From the NCBI GenBank assembly GCA_947176475.1, contig CAMWQX010000105.1, forward strand, positions 1 through 5,290: a DNA stretch of 5,290 nt, read 5' to 3'. Positions within the stretch are counted from its first letter, which is position 1. Every line of letters starts with the position of its first letter. Positions 4,805-5,290 of the stretch are shown piece after piece. The notes below the pieces were generated by a model. That model was given only the letters and a program-made list of their open reading frames with translations, was not told the DNA's origin and made no database searches. This DNA is from an uncultured Bacillota bacterium. Its GTDB lineage: Bacteria > Bacillota_I > Bacilli_A > RF39 > UBA660. Both the position numbers and the translations under genes were made by a program.

Positions 4805-5290
4805 ATGTCTCATATTCTATTTCATATCCCCCACTCATCTACTAAGATACCTAAGAAGTTTTGGAATATATGTATAAAAGATAAGAATTACATCCAAAAA
4901 AGTAATATCTTCTTAAGTGATTTATTAATGGATAAGTTAGCACCTAATAAAGCTCATAAATTAGTTTTTAAATATTCTAGGATATTCTGTGATGTCGAAA
5001 AATTTAAGGATGATACCAAAGAATCTATGGCAGAAAAAGGTATGGGTGTAATCTACACTAAAGACTGTAATAATACCATCACTATTCCTAATTCCCAATA
5101 TCGCGAATATATTATCAAATCTTACTATGATAAACATCATCATAAATTAGATAAAATAGTTACCAATATTCTAAAAAAATATGACAGATGTCTCATTATT
5201 GATTTTCACTCTTATTCTGATGAAATGGTTAAGAAATTATTTAATATAGACAACAATGCCGATATTTGTATTGGAACTGATGATTTTTAT
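4805..5290 (+). CDS. N-formylglutamate amidohydrolase family protein, partial (C-terminus beyond the window)
   Basis: The 162 codons present carry the N-terminal hallmarks of the N-formylglutamate amidohydrolase (FGase, HutG-like) family of metal-dependent amidases: HIPHSS at residues 7-12 followed by IP (15-16), SD at 38-39, YSRIFCDVEKF at 57-67 (matching the family's SRxxxDxER pattern), GMGVIY at 79-84, YDKHHHKL at 108-115 and IDFHSYSD at 132-139. The His and Asp residues in the first and last motifs are the likely metal ligands and catalytic residues. The named activity hydrolyses N-formylglutamate to glutamate and formate in one histidine-degradation route, but many Bacillota homologues sit outside hut operons. 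No hut gene is visible here, so the substrate is uncertain. The start is clear: ATG at 4805 with AAAGGAGG six bases upstream and its own extended -10 promoter. The frame is open to the window end. Confidence 0.88.
   Translation, partial: MSHILFHIPHSSTKIPKKFWNICIKDKNYIQKSNIFLSDLLMDKLAPNKAHKLVFKYSRIFCDVEKFKDDTKESMAEKGMGVIYTKDCNNTITIPNSQYREYIIKSYYDKHHHKLDKIVTNILKKYDRCLIIDFHSYSDEMVKKLFNIDNNADICIGTDDFY

Noticed and set aside
4961..5143. Minus-strand open frame of 60 codons
   Set aside because: It is antisense to the amidohydrolase gene, whose family motifs span this interval.
1..5290. CRISPR array or insertion sequence
   Set aside because: No regularly spaced direct repeats, no transposase frame and no terminal inverted repeats with target duplications were seen.

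Overview
The window is low-GC, AT-rich DNA from a Gram-positive bacterium (Bacillota). The signs are Shine-Dalgarno sites of the GGAGG or G-run type, a sortase together with a sortase substrate (which implies a peptidoglycan wall), encoded CCA ends on both tRNAs, and extended -10 promoters. Trp codons are TGG and one gene appears to stop at TGA, so the standard code fits better than the mycoplasma code. I cannot name the species; an uncultured gut Bacilli/Erysipelotrichia-type lineage is only a guess.

Layout: positions 1-2594 (minus strand) hold a compact surface-protein operon read right to left. It starts with a 525-residue wall-anchored adhesin: signal peptide, thioester-type domain, two tandem CnaB isopeptide domains and a VPATG sorting signal. 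A sortase follows, overlapping the adhesin by 29 bp, and then, after 13 bp, a multi-membrane-segment protein cut off by the window edge. An extended -10 promoter lies just upstream of the adhesin. Positions 2762-3523 (minus) encode a short stand-alone radical SAM protein, and 3707-4432 (minus) a HAD-superfamily phosphatase/phosphomutase. Each of these two appears to be its own transcription unit with a weak, AT-rich terminator-like structure behind it.

Positions 4536-4707 (plus) carry two tRNA genes: a CAT-anticodon tRNA, which looks more like tRNA-Ile2 than tRNA-Met, and tRNA-Leu(TAG). They have their own promoter, divergent from the HAD gene, and end in a clear Rho-independent terminator. 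At 4805 (plus) an N-formylglutamate amidohydrolase-like gene begins and runs off the right edge.

How they work together: the adhesin and sortase form a substrate-enzyme pair. The adhesin would be secreted, stiffened by two intramolecular isopeptide bonds, potentially bind host or surface amines covalently through an internal Cys-Gln thioester, and be anchored by the adjacent sortase. The small membrane protein is an uncharacterised third member. The remaining genes look like housekeeping or unassigned functions with no evident link to the surface operon.
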